This document shows, piece by piece, positions 24,885 through 36,699 of a DNA stretch of 64,000 nucleotides. The stretch is from Armillaria gallica. Its lineage: Eukaryota; Basidiomycota; Agaricomycetes; Agaricales; Physalacriaceae. The translations under genes and the position numbers were made by a program. The stretch covers positions 2,232,001 through 2,296,000 of the forward strand of contig JBANDB010000015.1 of NCBI GenBank assembly GCA_037576215.1. Reading direction: 5' to 3'. The notes beneath the pieces are model-generated. The model saw only the letters and a list, made by a program, of their open reading frames with translations, was not told the DNA's origin and made no database searches. Numbering within the stretch: position 1 is the first letter of the stretch; every line of letters begins with the position of its first letter.

Positions 24885-25505
24885 CTAATGTCGCCATCCA
24901 ACTTCATGACCATTTCCCATCATCGGCTCAATAAACCCTCGGAATGTCCAGGGGCGCGCCTCGAGGTCCTTGGAACCATCTTCCCGCGAACTTTGATCCT
25001 GAGACCACCTCATGCCATACCCTTCCTCGATCCTCACTTCATAGACCAAAACTTGGTGAGGAAGCCAATGAAGATTCCTCCATGAGGCTTCATTTACAAT
25101 CTTCCAGAACAACACCAATGCACGTTCATTGATGATCGCCACAGGCCCAGAGGGCTGACCCCACCAGCCTTTGTTTGCAAGTTCGGAGTCCGTAGATTGT
25201 GATCGATGACAGTGCTTCGACCACGCACGCGCCCCTGCAGTGAGACCAGCCTTGTTGGGGACAGAAAATGCTTCCAGACATACATCTACGGAAGGGGGGA
25301 TGGAGCCAAGCGCAGATCCGATGGTATACGCCAATCCAAGAGACAAGTGAACAGCAAGTGGTGTAGACGGATCTATTTCGCCAGCAACCAGTTTCGATCG
25401 CTCTGCAACTGCGGAAGGAAGCTCTAGCATTCCAACGCAACGCGGAGTCCTTGGTTCTAGTGATGTGGGGAAAGAATCTGTTCCAGGTGGTTGCCCCATG
25501 GCCAT
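24885..25505 (-). CDS. Conserved hypothetical protein, single exon
   Basis: An uninterrupted 206-codon frame from ATG at 25505. The sequence is coherent (DPSTPLAVHLSLGLAYTIGS, ASWRNLHWLPHQVLVYEVR) and ends with the striking FRGFIEPMMGNGHEVGWRH. It resembles an uncharacterised fungal family of about 200 residues, from memory only; no domain name or function can be given. No signal peptide or membrane segment is evident. Confidence 0.6.
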   Translation of the reverse strand: MAMGQPPGTDSFPTSLEPRTPRCVGMLELPSAVAERSKLVAGEIDPSTPLAVHLSLGLAYTIGSALGSIPPSVDVCLEAFSVPNKAGLTAGARAWSKHCHRSQSTDSELANKGWWGQPSGPVAIINERALVLFWKIVNEASWRNLHWLPHQVLVYEVRIEEGYGMRWSQDQSSREDGSKDLEARPWTFRGFIEPMMGNGHEVGWRH

Positions 25506-25717
25506 GTTGTTAGTGAATTAGTGAATGCAAGCGAATCAGCACCTTTTCTTGTGGGCCACAGCCGGCAATTGCCACCGGCAGCACGGCGAGCCGTGCCAGG
25601 AGGTGGCAGTGCCCGGTTCGCGAGGCCCGGTCGGAATAACATCACCACACAGAATTACAGCCCTTTCATTCATATTACTTAGTCGTCCAAGACTGAGGCA
25701 GCTTCATTTTTGGACAG

Positions 25718-27430
25718 AGTATGTATACGAGGTTGCTTCTGGATATCAGATTGCAATACTAACTTTTTGTAGTGTTTTCAGATTCTGAGGTCGAGCAAGA
25801 TTCCGGCCATTGTCCTCATTGTGGCCTTACTCCTCAAGGAACACAAGCAAACTATACTCCTTACATTAGGAATGCACGAGTAGAAGAGCTACTTTCGACT
25901 AATCGCCCGCTCCTGGCCGCCGAAGAAGTTACATTTCGCGATCAGCTAGCTCGGAGCTCGGAGCGCTTGTCGACAATCGAAAACCAGATGCGCCACCTTC
26001 ATGCGCAGTTGGCACTGGCGGAGAAGCAGAAGCAGGAGGTACTCGTGATGAATCAGGACTTCAAGTCTCTCACCAGTCCCATTCGCCGACTTCCAGATGA
26101 CTCTTTGCGTGAAATACTGTTGGCCAGTTGTCGGTCCTGGGCCGACGACAATTCTCTCGTTTTCTCCATCAACATGCGAGGCAAACCTTGGCTTTTGTCT
26201 CAGGTGTGCAGCCGGTGGAGGAATGTTGCCCTGTCATTTCAGAAGATTTGGGCTTGCTTTCGCATTGATATGCAGCAGATATCTCATACAAGAATAGCAC
26301 AGCAAAGGGCCTCGTTTGCTTTAGGACAGCAAATCCGTAGAGCAGGCCGTCATCAGCTCACTATCTCAATCTGTGATCCAGATGATGGTCGTTTGGGGTC
26401 TAGCTACGATCTCATACTTCCGCTACTCCTTTCCACTTGTTCGCAGTGGCGATACCTCGAATTGAAATGTCACACTCGCGCACTCATCCATTTCGCTCCA
26501 ATTAGGAGCTACCTGGAATCCCTTGAAACAATCCACCTCTCTATACGAACCGGCACACGCGGGGAACAAGAAATCACTCCTTCTAATATATTCGAATTTG
26601 CTCCTAAACTGCGTCGGATCTCCCTCGGCAGTGGGCGAAAGGACATCGTACGGTCCTTTACCATACCTTGGCCTCAGATTACGGAATACAAAGAGGGCGG
26701 TAAACGGAGGGGCAGCCATCATCTTGAGGTGTTGCGACGTGCAACCGCCATCACAGACGTTCGCATTAATTCGACTCTCCTACCAGAGGCAGAAGGCGGA
26801 CCCCCCCACACTCTCGGGGGGCAAACAATCCGAGTTCCCACCCTTCGCAATCTTCGTGCGCGTTTGAAGCTCAACGACAGCCATTTTCAAGCAATGTTCG
26901 ATAAGCTCGAGCTACCTGGGCTACGCGTCCTTTCCACGGCCCTTCCCCCCAAAGCCGATCCTTTCATCTCACTCATTAATCGTTCACAGTGTCATCTCAC
27001 AACACTATTAATTACCGCCAATACGCCCGAAATTTGCACGGAGCTGCTTCGACTATGCAAAGTTACTCCTCACCTACGTGTACTTTGCATCGCCTCTGAC
27101 GGCGAAGAGAGTGGTCCTATTCCTATCTCGGACTTTTTGGTCGAGCTCTTGCATCCCGCCGATGGAGATGACTTCATACTTCCCACATTGGTGTGTCTGA
27201 ATTTGATGCAGCTGAACTGGAATCCAAGAGATACAGTCGTGTTGCAGCTCATGGAGTCACGCGCTGGAGGATGGGTCGAAGGGGATGACGAGAATAATGA
27301 TAGTTCAGTGACTCGAGAAGGCGTTGCTCAGCTGAAGAAGATTTTGCTGCCGCACTCTTTTGAAGTGGCGTATAAAGAGAAGCTGGACGAGTTGCGGTCG
27401 TTGGGCCTGAAGATTATCACACAGCGGTAG
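25718..27430 (+). CDS. F-box protein with N-terminal coiled coil
   Basis: The main exon 25773-27430 encodes 552 residues. Residues 1-15 are acidic, C-x2-C (CPHCG) follows, and residues 45-95 form a heptad-like coiled coil (SSERLSTIENQMRHLHAQLA). An F-box at about 105-155 reads IRRLPDDSLREILLASC to WLLSQVCSRWRNVAL. Leucine-rich segments fill the rest. This layout is typical of the large Agaricomycete F-box family that docks to Skp1 in SCF ubiquitin ligases. The long frame opens at 25772 with GTG, right after a perfect 3' splice site (ACTAAC, then TTTTTGTAG). With a GTATGT donor at 25719 the splice joins A25718 to T25773-G25774, creating ATG in frame, so I place the start there. Confidence 0.8.
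25719..25772 (+). other. 54 bp intron splitting the F-box gene start codon
   Basis: Donor GTATGTATAC, branch-like ACTAAC and acceptor TTTTTGTAG are all near-ideal. The exon on the left ends in A and the exon on the right begins TG, so the initiation codon exists only in spliced RNA. Inference from sequence; no transcript data. Confidence 0.55.
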
Positions 27431-28632
27431 TGATGCATATAGGTATACAAGTCTCTAGCATTCCCTGGATTACGCTTACTATACTCCGCAGGACGTAATA
27501 TATATATATCATAACTCGATGCAATCTATCTATTCTTTTCTACGACGTCAGCTCCAAAACACAATATAATCATATTCTGAAGGTATACAGGAGCAAGGGG
27601 GACAAGGAAAACACTAGGCAAACACCGATCGGTCATATCGCCAAGTCTGAGAAGAGTTAAGGCGATATCATTTCACACTGTAAACAGTCCGAGCCGAGGA
27701 TCAAGATGGCAGTCGTCACCTGCCGAATAGCCGTTGAGTTCCTAAGCACCGTGCTTTGAGGACGCAGCAGAACCACTCAAGATCTCAGATGCTTGCCCTT
27801 GACACTGGCCTTGATCTCACTTGGAAGCAGCAGTTGTCACGCTCCCAGCGGCGTATGTGGGATTCCAGTCCCTTTAAACGTCGGGAGCTCTTCAAGCACA
27901 GCGCATGTCTTGCTTCCCTGATACCCAGCAACCCACTTTGTTGCGTCGGTAAATCAGCGTCGCCATACCATCGTATTCCACCACTTTTGAAATACTTCCA
28001 CTCAATTGTCTAGGTATTCCTCAACATTCGTGCTGTTTGAACATTTTCCGAACCTATCGCTTATCAGGGTGTTTCTAGGACCCATATCTGACAGCCTGGG
28101 AGATCTCCACATCATTTTTATCTTTCCCGTCCTTCTCGTTCCTTCCTTGGTTGTTCTTGATAAACCAACGGCTATATCGTCGACTCGAAAATACCGATAC
28201 GACTAGAACACCTTTCAAGTCACTCCGCTCGGTATATGTGATGAAAAAGAAGGATCAATCAGTAAATTTGCCAGGGACAGTTTTAAGCGCCGATGCCCTA
28301 CTATCTTCACGGATCTAATGTACATGGACTTTTCACGGTGTAATTCCTCTGATACGGCGAAGACCCTGATACCGAGCCGAGCATAACGAACACAAGTGTC
28401 TCGTAATGGTGTGGACGAAGATACAATTCGTTAGTAAACATTCGGTAATTTTCCTCTAACAAAGGTCAGAGAAGAACAATTTACAGAGGTTGAAGATGTA
28501 ATGTAGGTAGTATTCGTACGTCATGATGATTTGAGCAGTTAAAACAACAAGAATGGGACGATTTGATAACATCCGCCTGACCGACTGAGATTGAAGAGAT
28601 GTAAAGCGAGAGCGGAGGAGCAGCACAATAAA
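27431..28632. other. Intergenic, convergent 3' flanks
   Basis: Between the F-box gene and NAP1, which converge. Open frames such as 27756-28013 lack any recognisable feature. An AT-dinucleotide run lies near 27500. Confidence 0.4.
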
Positions 28633-30123
28633 CTACTGCTGCTTGCATTCCTCGGGATTGACGTTTGCAGCCGCGGCAGCGCCACGGCCTTTGCCACCAC
28701 GGCGTTTGACCGCACTGGTTGGCACGTCCGCGTCTGAATCTGAGTCCTATGAAACAAGGTCAGATTTCACACGCAGGGGTGACAACGGTGGTTCATACAT
28801 CGTCATCAAAGTGTTCTTCGTCGTCGTCGTCATCCAGGTCGTCGAACTCGTCATCATCTTCCTCCATGAGGTCATACTCGAGAGCCTTGCCGGTGAAGTA
28901 GTCAATGGCGCGGGGAATAATCTACAGCAAAACAGTCAATGAATGCAGGCCCGGTTATCAATCTGATACTGACCTTCTCCTTAAGATCCTCGCCGATCTG
29001 ATAGTCCATTTCGACTTTTTCTTCAAGTTCTTCTAGTTCTTCTTCGTCTATGTCGCCGCTTGCAATAGCATCCTCACTGGGTGGCGTCGGTGGGGAAAAG
29101 AAATTGAAAAACGATTCTGTGGGCCGCGCTTTGCGAACGACACGAGTTCGGTTCGTGTCTGTGAAAGATAAGAAAGCGTGAGTAATGAAAGACAATGAGG
29201 AACGCATAGATACACACTTTTATTGCGCTGCTTCTTTATCTCGAACTCCTTCGTGAGATCCTTATCTTCCTTCCACTTGATTTCGGTGCCGACGGCGCGA
29301 TCGTAGGCAAAATCACCAAAGTAGCCAACCTCTGCCTGATAGTAGTACGTTTTCTCAAGAGTCTCGTTTTCAAAGAATTCGTTGGGAGAGAAGGCGAACG
29401 TGATCTTGAAACCGGGTTTGGCATCAAGCTGAGAAAGATTGTCGAGGTAGGAAAGACGAATATCAACAAGATGCTTCAAGGCGCCTGCATCGCGTTCTGT
29501 AATGAGATCCTGAAGGCCGATATGATTTTGCAGAGCGGTCAGCCAGAATTCGGGGATGGCACATGGAGCAGCAGCGTCCTTCGGTAGAGGGGTGTACTCC
29601 TCGTCGTCCTTAGCAGATTGCTTCTCTCCAGCCTCTATCTCTTCCTCCGTGGGAGCTATATCGCCTTTGATGATAGCGATTCTACGCTCGTACAAAGGCT
29701 TGGACAGCTCAAGGTACTAGCGAGAAAAGGTGAGCAGCGGCTCGTCCAAGAAAGAGAAAGCGACAGTACCTTTTTTTCAAGTTCAAGGCATTCGCGCTTG
29801 AACTTGTTCTGCAGTTCATTCTGCTTAATTTGCACGCCCTTCAAGGCCTCAACGCTGCGCTTGACCTCGACGGGGAGCCGCTCAATGTAACCCGAGCTCC
29901 GGCCGACGAGGTCAGCGAGCCTGCCTTGAACCATCCCCAGCATCGCGTTGTGGAGTGGGTTGCCATCGGTATCCTCCTCGTCCTCCTCTTCCTTATCCTC
30001 AGTAATATCTGGCACGGTGGGCCGCGATAATCCAGATGATAATGGGGCGTGTTGCAAAGGGGTGTTCTGCGGTGTTGGCGCGGTTATGTTGGAGCCAGGA
30101 CCGATGGGCAAACTGGACGACAT
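28633..30123 (-). CDS. NAP1: Nucleosome assembly protein NAP1
   Basis: Exons 30123-29770, 29716-29218, 29158-28974, 28921-28799 and 28746-28633 join in frame to 424 residues. The central NAP domain is clear: VQIKQNELQNKFKRECLELE long helix, YLELSKPLYERR, IPEFWLTALQNH, the FAFSPNEFFENETLEKTYYY core and SFFNFFSPPTPP. An acidic C-terminal tail (EEDDDEFDDLDDDDDEEHFD) ends with NPEECKQQ, the usual fungal end. Nap1 is a chaperone for H2A-H2B, moves between nucleus and cytoplasm and takes part in mitotic control. The gene is intact and shares a 202 bp divergent promoter with the acetyltransferase. Confidence 0.95.
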
Positions 30124-30325
30124 TTTTTCGGGCACGCAGGAGGCGAACGACGGTGAATCGGCAAAATCAAAAGGTAAATGAAAGAGAAAAATGAGGGGAA
30201 GGAAAAGATGAAAACCCGGCGGTAGAATTGGTAAACTTTTCCCTGCGTCGGAGTTTCGAAAATAGCCACGCGGCATCAGCGGCCGGTGATTGCCGACGTC
30301 TCCTGGTGCATGACCACCACCAACG

Positions 30326-31162
30326 ATGAAGGCAAACGAAAGCACCGTTTTAATAGGTAGAAAAGTCGTTCTTGTTCCTTACAATGAAGGCCATGTTGCT
30401 GTTAGTATGCCTATTATGCTTTTTCTCATTGCTGAACTTGCGCCCCAGAAATACCATTCATGGATGGAGAACGATGAACTGCGGTCCCTCACGGCGAGCG
30501 AAAGACTTACGCTGGAAGAAGAGTTCGACATGCAGCGTAAGCGCAATACGTCCGATCATGTGCCTGTATCTCATCCGTTCTTCAGGAAAATGGCGGGAAG
30601 ACGACGACAAGCTGACCTTTATAATTCTGGCTAGACACGAGAGAGGTACCCTCCTGGCCAGTCTGGTGGATACATCCGACCTAATGACAGGGCCAACCTC
30701 CAGATCCCCTCCTTGATGAAGAAAAGAATCTAATGCCCTCGGATCCTAGGATTCTTTCCCTTCCCATGGCAGGAGATGTTAACATGTTCTTGAATGGGGC
30801 ACCTGAAGACGAAGATGAGTTCACCGCTGAAGTGGAGATCATGATTGCTGGTGATTACGTATTTCCGATATCGCGTTTCCCGCTAAGAGTATCCCGCAGA
30901 ACCGGATTACCGACGCGGCGGACTCGCCCTAGAAGCGCTCCAATTGATGCTTCAGTACGCAACGGCAAATAAATTCTTAACAGAAGGGTCTTCGGTACCG
31001 ACAGTCTTTCCGAAGCCTTCGCCTCTACCTGTTCCGCCATCCTCTCTCGTTGCTCGAATTGGTGACACTAATCTACCTAGTATACGACTGTTTGAAAAGC
31101 TAGGATTTGTAATCACGAAGCGTATAGAGGTATTCAGTGAAGTAGAAATGAAGCTCGGGTAA
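30326..31162 (+). CDS. NAT9-type GNAT N-acetyltransferase
   Basis: Exons 30326-30400, 30449-30536, 30586-30645, 30704-30850 and 30900-31162 join in frame to 210 residues. The start MKANESTVLIGRKVVLVPY, then KYHSWMENDELRSLTASE and DMQRKWREDDDKLTFIILA, match the NAT9-like family. GDVNMFLN begins the acetyl-CoA domain. YRRGGLALEALQLMLQYA is the Q/R-x-x-G-x-G/A pyrophosphate-binding motif in slightly altered form. The C-terminal NLPSIRLFEKLGFVITKR is standard GNAT. The target protein is not known from sequence. Confidence 0.9.
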
Positions 31163-32299
31163 GGGTTATGATCTTGAACGATTTTGAAAACCAGCCTAAT
31201 GTTTGCTGGAAATAGCTTCCATGAAACCTCTGCGAGAAATTGACATAGCCCCGGCATATACCACTCCAAGTCTTTTCCCTAGAGACGTCATATGCCGGCG
31301 CAGAATGAGAGACTATCCGACGCAGTATCCCGTGTCCCATTGGATTGTGTCAATCCCTAGCTGTTTTCCCAGAGTTAACCCTCTTACAACCCATTCCGTC
31401 TCAACCAAAAAAAAAGGTGTCGTAAGCCTTCGACGACACCACTGACCAAGTACGAGACCGTTTCAAGCTAGGGTTCAACCTCATGAAATGTAGAGGACGC
31501 TCTGGTACGTTCATGATCAAACAGGTCCAGGAAAGCCAGCTTACCGCTCATTCTTTGCACTGCGCAGAAGGATTTGAAGTTCCGTGTACTATTGAATTAT
31601 CGTAATCCCTAGTTGTTTTCCCAGAGATGATCCTCAAACGCTGAGCACAATATGCCACAGCTCGCTCCGTCTCAATCAGGCGGGCCCCGTAAGCCTCGAC
31701 CCACAATAGTTGTCATAGTAATTGTTCATATTTCCAGGAACATAGACACCAAGTAGAATGAGTCATGCGGATCACGATGAATATGAACAAAATCTTTCCA
31801 ATTGACCACACTCCGCTCAGTGTCGGACCCCTTCGACTTGACGACACAGCTGCAAGCTCCTCCGCAGTAGTGCAAGTTTGCTATGGCCTGGTGATGGTCA
31901 TTATTATCTAGGTATAATAGGGCTTAATTGGCTCCTCATATCATATTAACGAAATATCTGTCTAGCGAGAAGTACTTGGCAACCGCGACGGGAGCGTACC
32001 CAGGCACACCCCATTTTGGACTCGCATAGCGCACAAATCACTCAACAATATAGGGTCTTCGGTGCCAATGTGAAGAATTTTCCGGAGAATCCACGTCTTG
32101 GCTCCCAATTGATGTCACCGTGGCTCGGCCGTCTGTTGTTGGTGAAAAATAACGGAAGAGTTGGCCTATATAAGCTCTAGTGCTGCTACGAAAGACACAA
32201 ACCTGTTTCCTTCCGCACATTTCTTTTCCCTCCTCTCTCTCCTTCTTTTGACCGACAGTCGTTCTCGTTACGCTCCCTCTCCTACGCGCTCATTCAAAA
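31163..32299. other. Intergenic with a diverged duplicated motif; AA9 promoter
   Basis: Two stretches near 31350-31440 and 31600-31700 share a core of about 20 bp (AATCCCTAG, then TGTTTTCCCAGAG) and downstream similarity, suggesting an old tandem duplication. An 8 bp inverted repeat, GGTGTCGT/ACGACACC with a 9 base loop, lies at 31416-31440. The right end is the AA9 promoter with a TATA-like CTATATAAG near 32166, about 130 bp before the ATG. Confidence 0.45.
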
Positions 32300-34066
32300 A
32301 TGCCTTATCTGGGTTTCCTTCGTTCCAACGCCGCGCTTGTCGTTGCGCTATCGCTCCTGACCAGTGTCCGCGCTCACGGATACGTGGAGACTTTTGTTTA
32401 TGGTGGAACAAACTATACTGGTTACCTCCCGTACAACGACCCGTACATGAACCCTGTCCCAGATCGGATTGAGCGTGTCATCCCCGGTAACGGTCCCATT
32501 GAGGACGTCACCAGCGAGGACATCCGTTGCAATACCGGTGGAACAGCACCTGCTGCTCTTTACGCTACAGCCGAAGCTGGCTCCAATGTCGAGATGCATT
32601 GGACCACCTGGCCTACGTCGCATGCAGTAAGCTAACATCATTTTATCCCGGTAACTGAGCGTAGTCTAATGAGTGATTTATAGGGGCCTGTTATAACGTA
32701 CTTGGCTCAAGTTCCTGACGGTAGCAATATTACTTCATGGGAACCGGGTACCGAGTGAGTTGCCTCTAGTACTATAGAAACCGGAGCAGTTATCTCAATT
32801 TGCTATTTTGTAGTGCCGTGTGGTTCAAAGTGGACGAAGCTGGTTACGAGGATGGAAAGTGGGCCGCCACCGATATTATGGTCACCGAGCAGAACAACGT
32901 TTGGTATTGGACCATTCCTTCCAGTCTCCAAGCTGGGCAATACCTCGTCCGTCATGAAATGTTCGTATTATTGATTTCTGAATCAAACTGTGCCGCTGAT
33001 CGTCCCGTTCACAGTATTGCCCTTCACTCTACTGGCACCTACCCAGGCGCTCAATTCTACCCCGGTTGTAGCCAGATTGAAGTTACTGGATCTGGTTCCG
33101 CCTTCCCCGACTCGTCGTACTTGGTGTCCTTCCCAGGAGCTTACGCTGGAACTGACCCCGGTATCACGTTCAACATGTACACCACTTTTGACAAGTCGGT
33201 CTTGTGCATCTCGTTAATGAAGCGATTCTAATATTCACCATATAGCTACACCATCCCCGGACCTGCCCTTTGGACCGGTGGATCAGGGGCTGCCTCGTCT
33301 ACGGCTGCCTCTGGTGCTTCCTCTACAGCTGCTTCCAGTGCCTCCTCAACCGCCGCATCTGGCTCTACTTCCACCACTGTCTCTGGTACTACCTCCGCTG
33401 CTGGGAGCCTTCCGTGTTAGTATATTGTCCCAAACTGATGTGCACATCGATTAACCCCTTGCCACACAGCGAGCTCCACCAGCGTCCCCGCGTCTTCGTC
33501 GGCTAGTACGTCTGTGTCCTCGCACGCTGCTGTCGTGACATCGGCGTCGTCCTCGTCAGCAATTGCTTCTACGACCTCCGTCCCATCTTCAACCGTGGCT
33601 CAGGTGACTGCCACCAGCACCACCAAAAGCTCCTCTGCTGCACAATCAACCTCGACCGGAACTAATGATGCGAACCAGTGCATGAACAGTAAGCACCGTC
33701 GTTATCGTGAACCTGTCATTGATCTGAACCATTTCAACAGCATACAACTCGTGCATTGCGGCCTCTCAACCTAACCCTGACTGGGATGGCTGCGGTTCGA
33801 CTAAGGATTCCTGCCTTGCGAATGCAAAATACCAACGCCGCAGGTCCTTCTCGACCGCTCGAATTCCTAACAAGCGTGAGTTTTAGAATATCAAACATAG
33901 CTGATGTCCTTACGAGCATACATGCTAGGTGACAATTTGAAACGCCACCATTCTGCCTCAAAGCGTGCTCCGAAGGTCAATACTCGCGCACAGAAGTCGC
34001 GTATGTCCTCTACTCTTCCCAGACGTGACGATTGATTGATTTGCCCCCGCGTGTGCAGGTATGTAA
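32300..34066 (+). CDS. Secreted AA9 lytic polysaccharide monooxygenase with C-terminal Cys module
   Basis: Exons 32300-32626, 32684-32754, 32814-32960, 33015-33194, 33246-33415, 33470-33688, 33741-33875, 33929-34000 and 34059-34066 join in frame to 442 residues. A signal peptide (about residues 1-25, ending SVRA) exposes His1 in HGYVETFVYGG, the N-terminal copper ligand. The second ligand His is in RHEIIALHSTG and the axial Tyr is in AQFYPGCSQIEV. The catalytic domain ends near residue 250. A long Ser/Ala/Thr linker follows, then a module with C-x6-C-x12-C-x6-C spacing (NSCIAASQPNPDWDGCG) and a short Lys/Arg-rich tail. No CBM1 is present. AA9 enzymes cleave cellulose or related glucans oxidatively outside the cell. 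Confidence 0.93.
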
Positions 34067-34870
34067 AAAGAGAATTGTACTTCCCGTTCATGACTAGATG
34101 ATTGTGGACGGGACGACAAAGAAGAATCATTTTGATATTCCGTTTTGCTTTTTGACTTTCCTCCTTTGGCCGCCCTCTTCCATGACATTCTTGACGATCT
34201 GTTACGAGTGAAGGGTGGTTGTTTCTTCAGGCTTCGATAGCTCATGTATCCTCATACAGTTTTTGTGTGTTTTTAGTATCCTCCTTCCTACTTACAATAT
34301 TTTGATATCTTTTCTATCGGTAAGGCAACCGGCAATAGAGTCATTTCCAAGCGCTTCGCAGATTTGTTTGGCATAGCTAGTACTTGGAGAGCTAGACGAA
34401 GAGCCACGCATCCCTTTGGCTAGTTTGAACGCATAATGGTACCTGGCAGCATTTACTCTTCTAATTGAAGACTGATCAAGGTTCGGGATGTACTCGTTTG
34501 AGTCAATCGCACTTGGATATTCTGTATAATTCATTACTGACTTATGGTGACAGCAGAGAAATCTTCTACTAAAGAGGTGGAGTACGGGGGACAAAAGAGA
34601 TCCCAATTATACATAAATACGCATGTATAGTAAATAAATCTAAGCAGAGCAATGTCGAGTATTATGGCCCACCATTTCGTGATAATACACGAAAGGATTC
34701 AAAGTTCCGTGGGTTTGGGGTCAAGTTCGGGCTAGCGGCGGAGCAAGGTAAGTCATACGAAACTATGGGATCATGCCACACCCACAGAAGAGCGACCATC
34801 TGCATCTCGGATAGTATCGGTGGTTCTGGCGATATGAATACCAATATGTTGCTGGCCCAGTAGTAACCGA
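34067..34870. other. Intergenic
   Basis: 3' flank of AA9 and 3' flank of DUF6534 gene A (convergent). Short minus-strand frames (34292-34606) show no family feature. The first ~145 bp are repeated at 57.3-57.46 kb. Confidence 0.4.
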
Positions 34871-36699
34871 TCAGCCGGTTCGGGGATAAGAATGAGAAAG
34901 GGAGAGCAATACCGTGTTCACAGCTCCGGAAGAGATCCTCGAGGGTTCTCGCAAAGGCGACATATTTAAGTTAAAGTCGTTGATTCTCACAATATTATCT
35001 TCAGCAGAGGACTTTTTGCCAATATGCGTCATCTTCGTAGGTTTCCGGGAATTCAATCTGGAATGAGTTCAGCCGCTGATAAGCGCAATCAACAACAAAA
35101 GGCGAACGTGGCAAGGAAGGAATTCGAATATACTTATCCACAGGTCAGTGAAAGCGCGGTAAAAATGATGCTTCAGGGCTTACAATTCGCTACAACTTGG
35201 TAGAGAGACAGATAAACGAGATTGCCAGGGTAGACTCTATTCTGGATAACGTCAGTGTCAGCATACGATATGCGGGTATGATAAAGAAGACTCACGAAAA
35301 CTATAATGAGGAGGTCTGTTACACTAATATAAACGTCGTTAGCCTCGAGGCATCTAAGAATACTAGAATGCCTTTGCCCAGTGAGGAGTCCATTGTTAAT
35401 GGCGTAAATTATGAGTTTATTGATGATGGTGTCGGTGCTGTAGTGAATTGAATCGTGAGTCTCATTCGACAGGTGCGAAAGATCATACCGTTTAAGTCCC
35501 GTGCGACTAGTGTGGAGATAATAGCAGAGTGATGTGGCGACTAAGAAGTCAGTTGCCAGATAAAGACTCATAGCAGTCTTCAGGAGGTTCTGCGTATGGA
35601 GCGTTAAGAATGTACCAAGGCATCTCTTCGCACCGACGGCGCTTACAGTCATAACTGGCGTTTCAAACGATCGGTAAAACTTCAACTTCATACTAACGAC
35701 GCTAGTGAGTCAAAGATTTTGAGATGCGAGTCTAGCACTAACCTATAACCCGCAACCGCTGTGGAGACAAGACAGGCGTTGGTTAGGATCCCTTCTATTG
35801 GCTTCTGCAATACGTACCTGCACTGCTTGCTAAATGATGATTAAGTTATCAGTGATAAAGGGCGCAAGTACAAGATGAAGCACCCACCCACGCGACACAC
35901 TGCGAGGAAGAGCTGGTTCAGAGGTAAATTTCACCGTTAGATGAGACGGAGTAGGTGTATCTCATATCTCACAAGGGCAGACACTAGGAGAACGTTGCGG
36001 TTGGATACTGGGCAAGATATGTCAATCTCTTGGAATCTGGTTACAGATCTAGCACTGACCAAAATACAGTTGCCGGGCGTAAAATAAGTGGACCATCAAA
36101 GTGATGATACCCTACTCCTCTTCCGCTTAGTGCTGAAAGGTGTCAGGTAATGTACTAAGCCACGTACCGTTACACACAAGGTTAGCTCATCGAACAAGGA
36201 TCAGTAACGTTCACTTGAACGAGGGGAGAAACTCACAGATGCTGACCTGGAAATCATTTAGGTGTCAGATTTTCGAATATACGCAAGATTGCTTACCAAG
36301 TTGCTTCAGACAGACCCGCTAAATTGCCGTATTGCGTTACGACGTAAAAGTAGGCAGCGTGACATGTAAAGGCCGCGTGGACAGCCTCCAGAGTCCTAAT
36401 TAACCTGTCAGACCCCTCGATAAATGATTTGGTACACATACCAGACAATGCCAACCTGTAAGTTTATTAGCTAATCGCAGAGAAGATAGTTAAAAGTTCT
36501 CACTAAAGCCCTGAGGAAGATACTATCGGAGTAATGCGTATAATAGTACCATGTCTGCGTACATGTGATGCCAAATAACCTACATAGACGATGAGTCAGA
36601 ACCAGAAGAGTACTACAACGGATATATGACGGACCATGCACAGACTATAGCACCGATGAGGAACGCGCCAAAAGTACTGTCGAGTGAGCCTTCTGACAT
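34871..36699 (-). CDS. DUF6534 membrane protein, copy A
   Basis: Start MSEGSLDSTFGAFLIG at 36699. The second exon LFGITCTQTWYYYTHYSDS is the family hallmark. Later exons give the SLYLATDFLVATSLCYYLH helix, TDTIINKLIIYAINNGLLT and YPGNLVYLSLYQVVAN. LYSNSFLAT, LNSRKPTK and a hydrophilic tail ending at 34871 complete it. DUF6534 proteins have about seven helices, are numerous in Agaricomycetes and have unknown function. Compared with copy B, the intron after NGLLT has lost both splice sites, yet the frame runs through it without a stop (about 35345-35380). The exons of the first half (36.6-35.5 kb) were not all resolved, so internal damage there cannot be ruled out. Confidence 0.65.
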
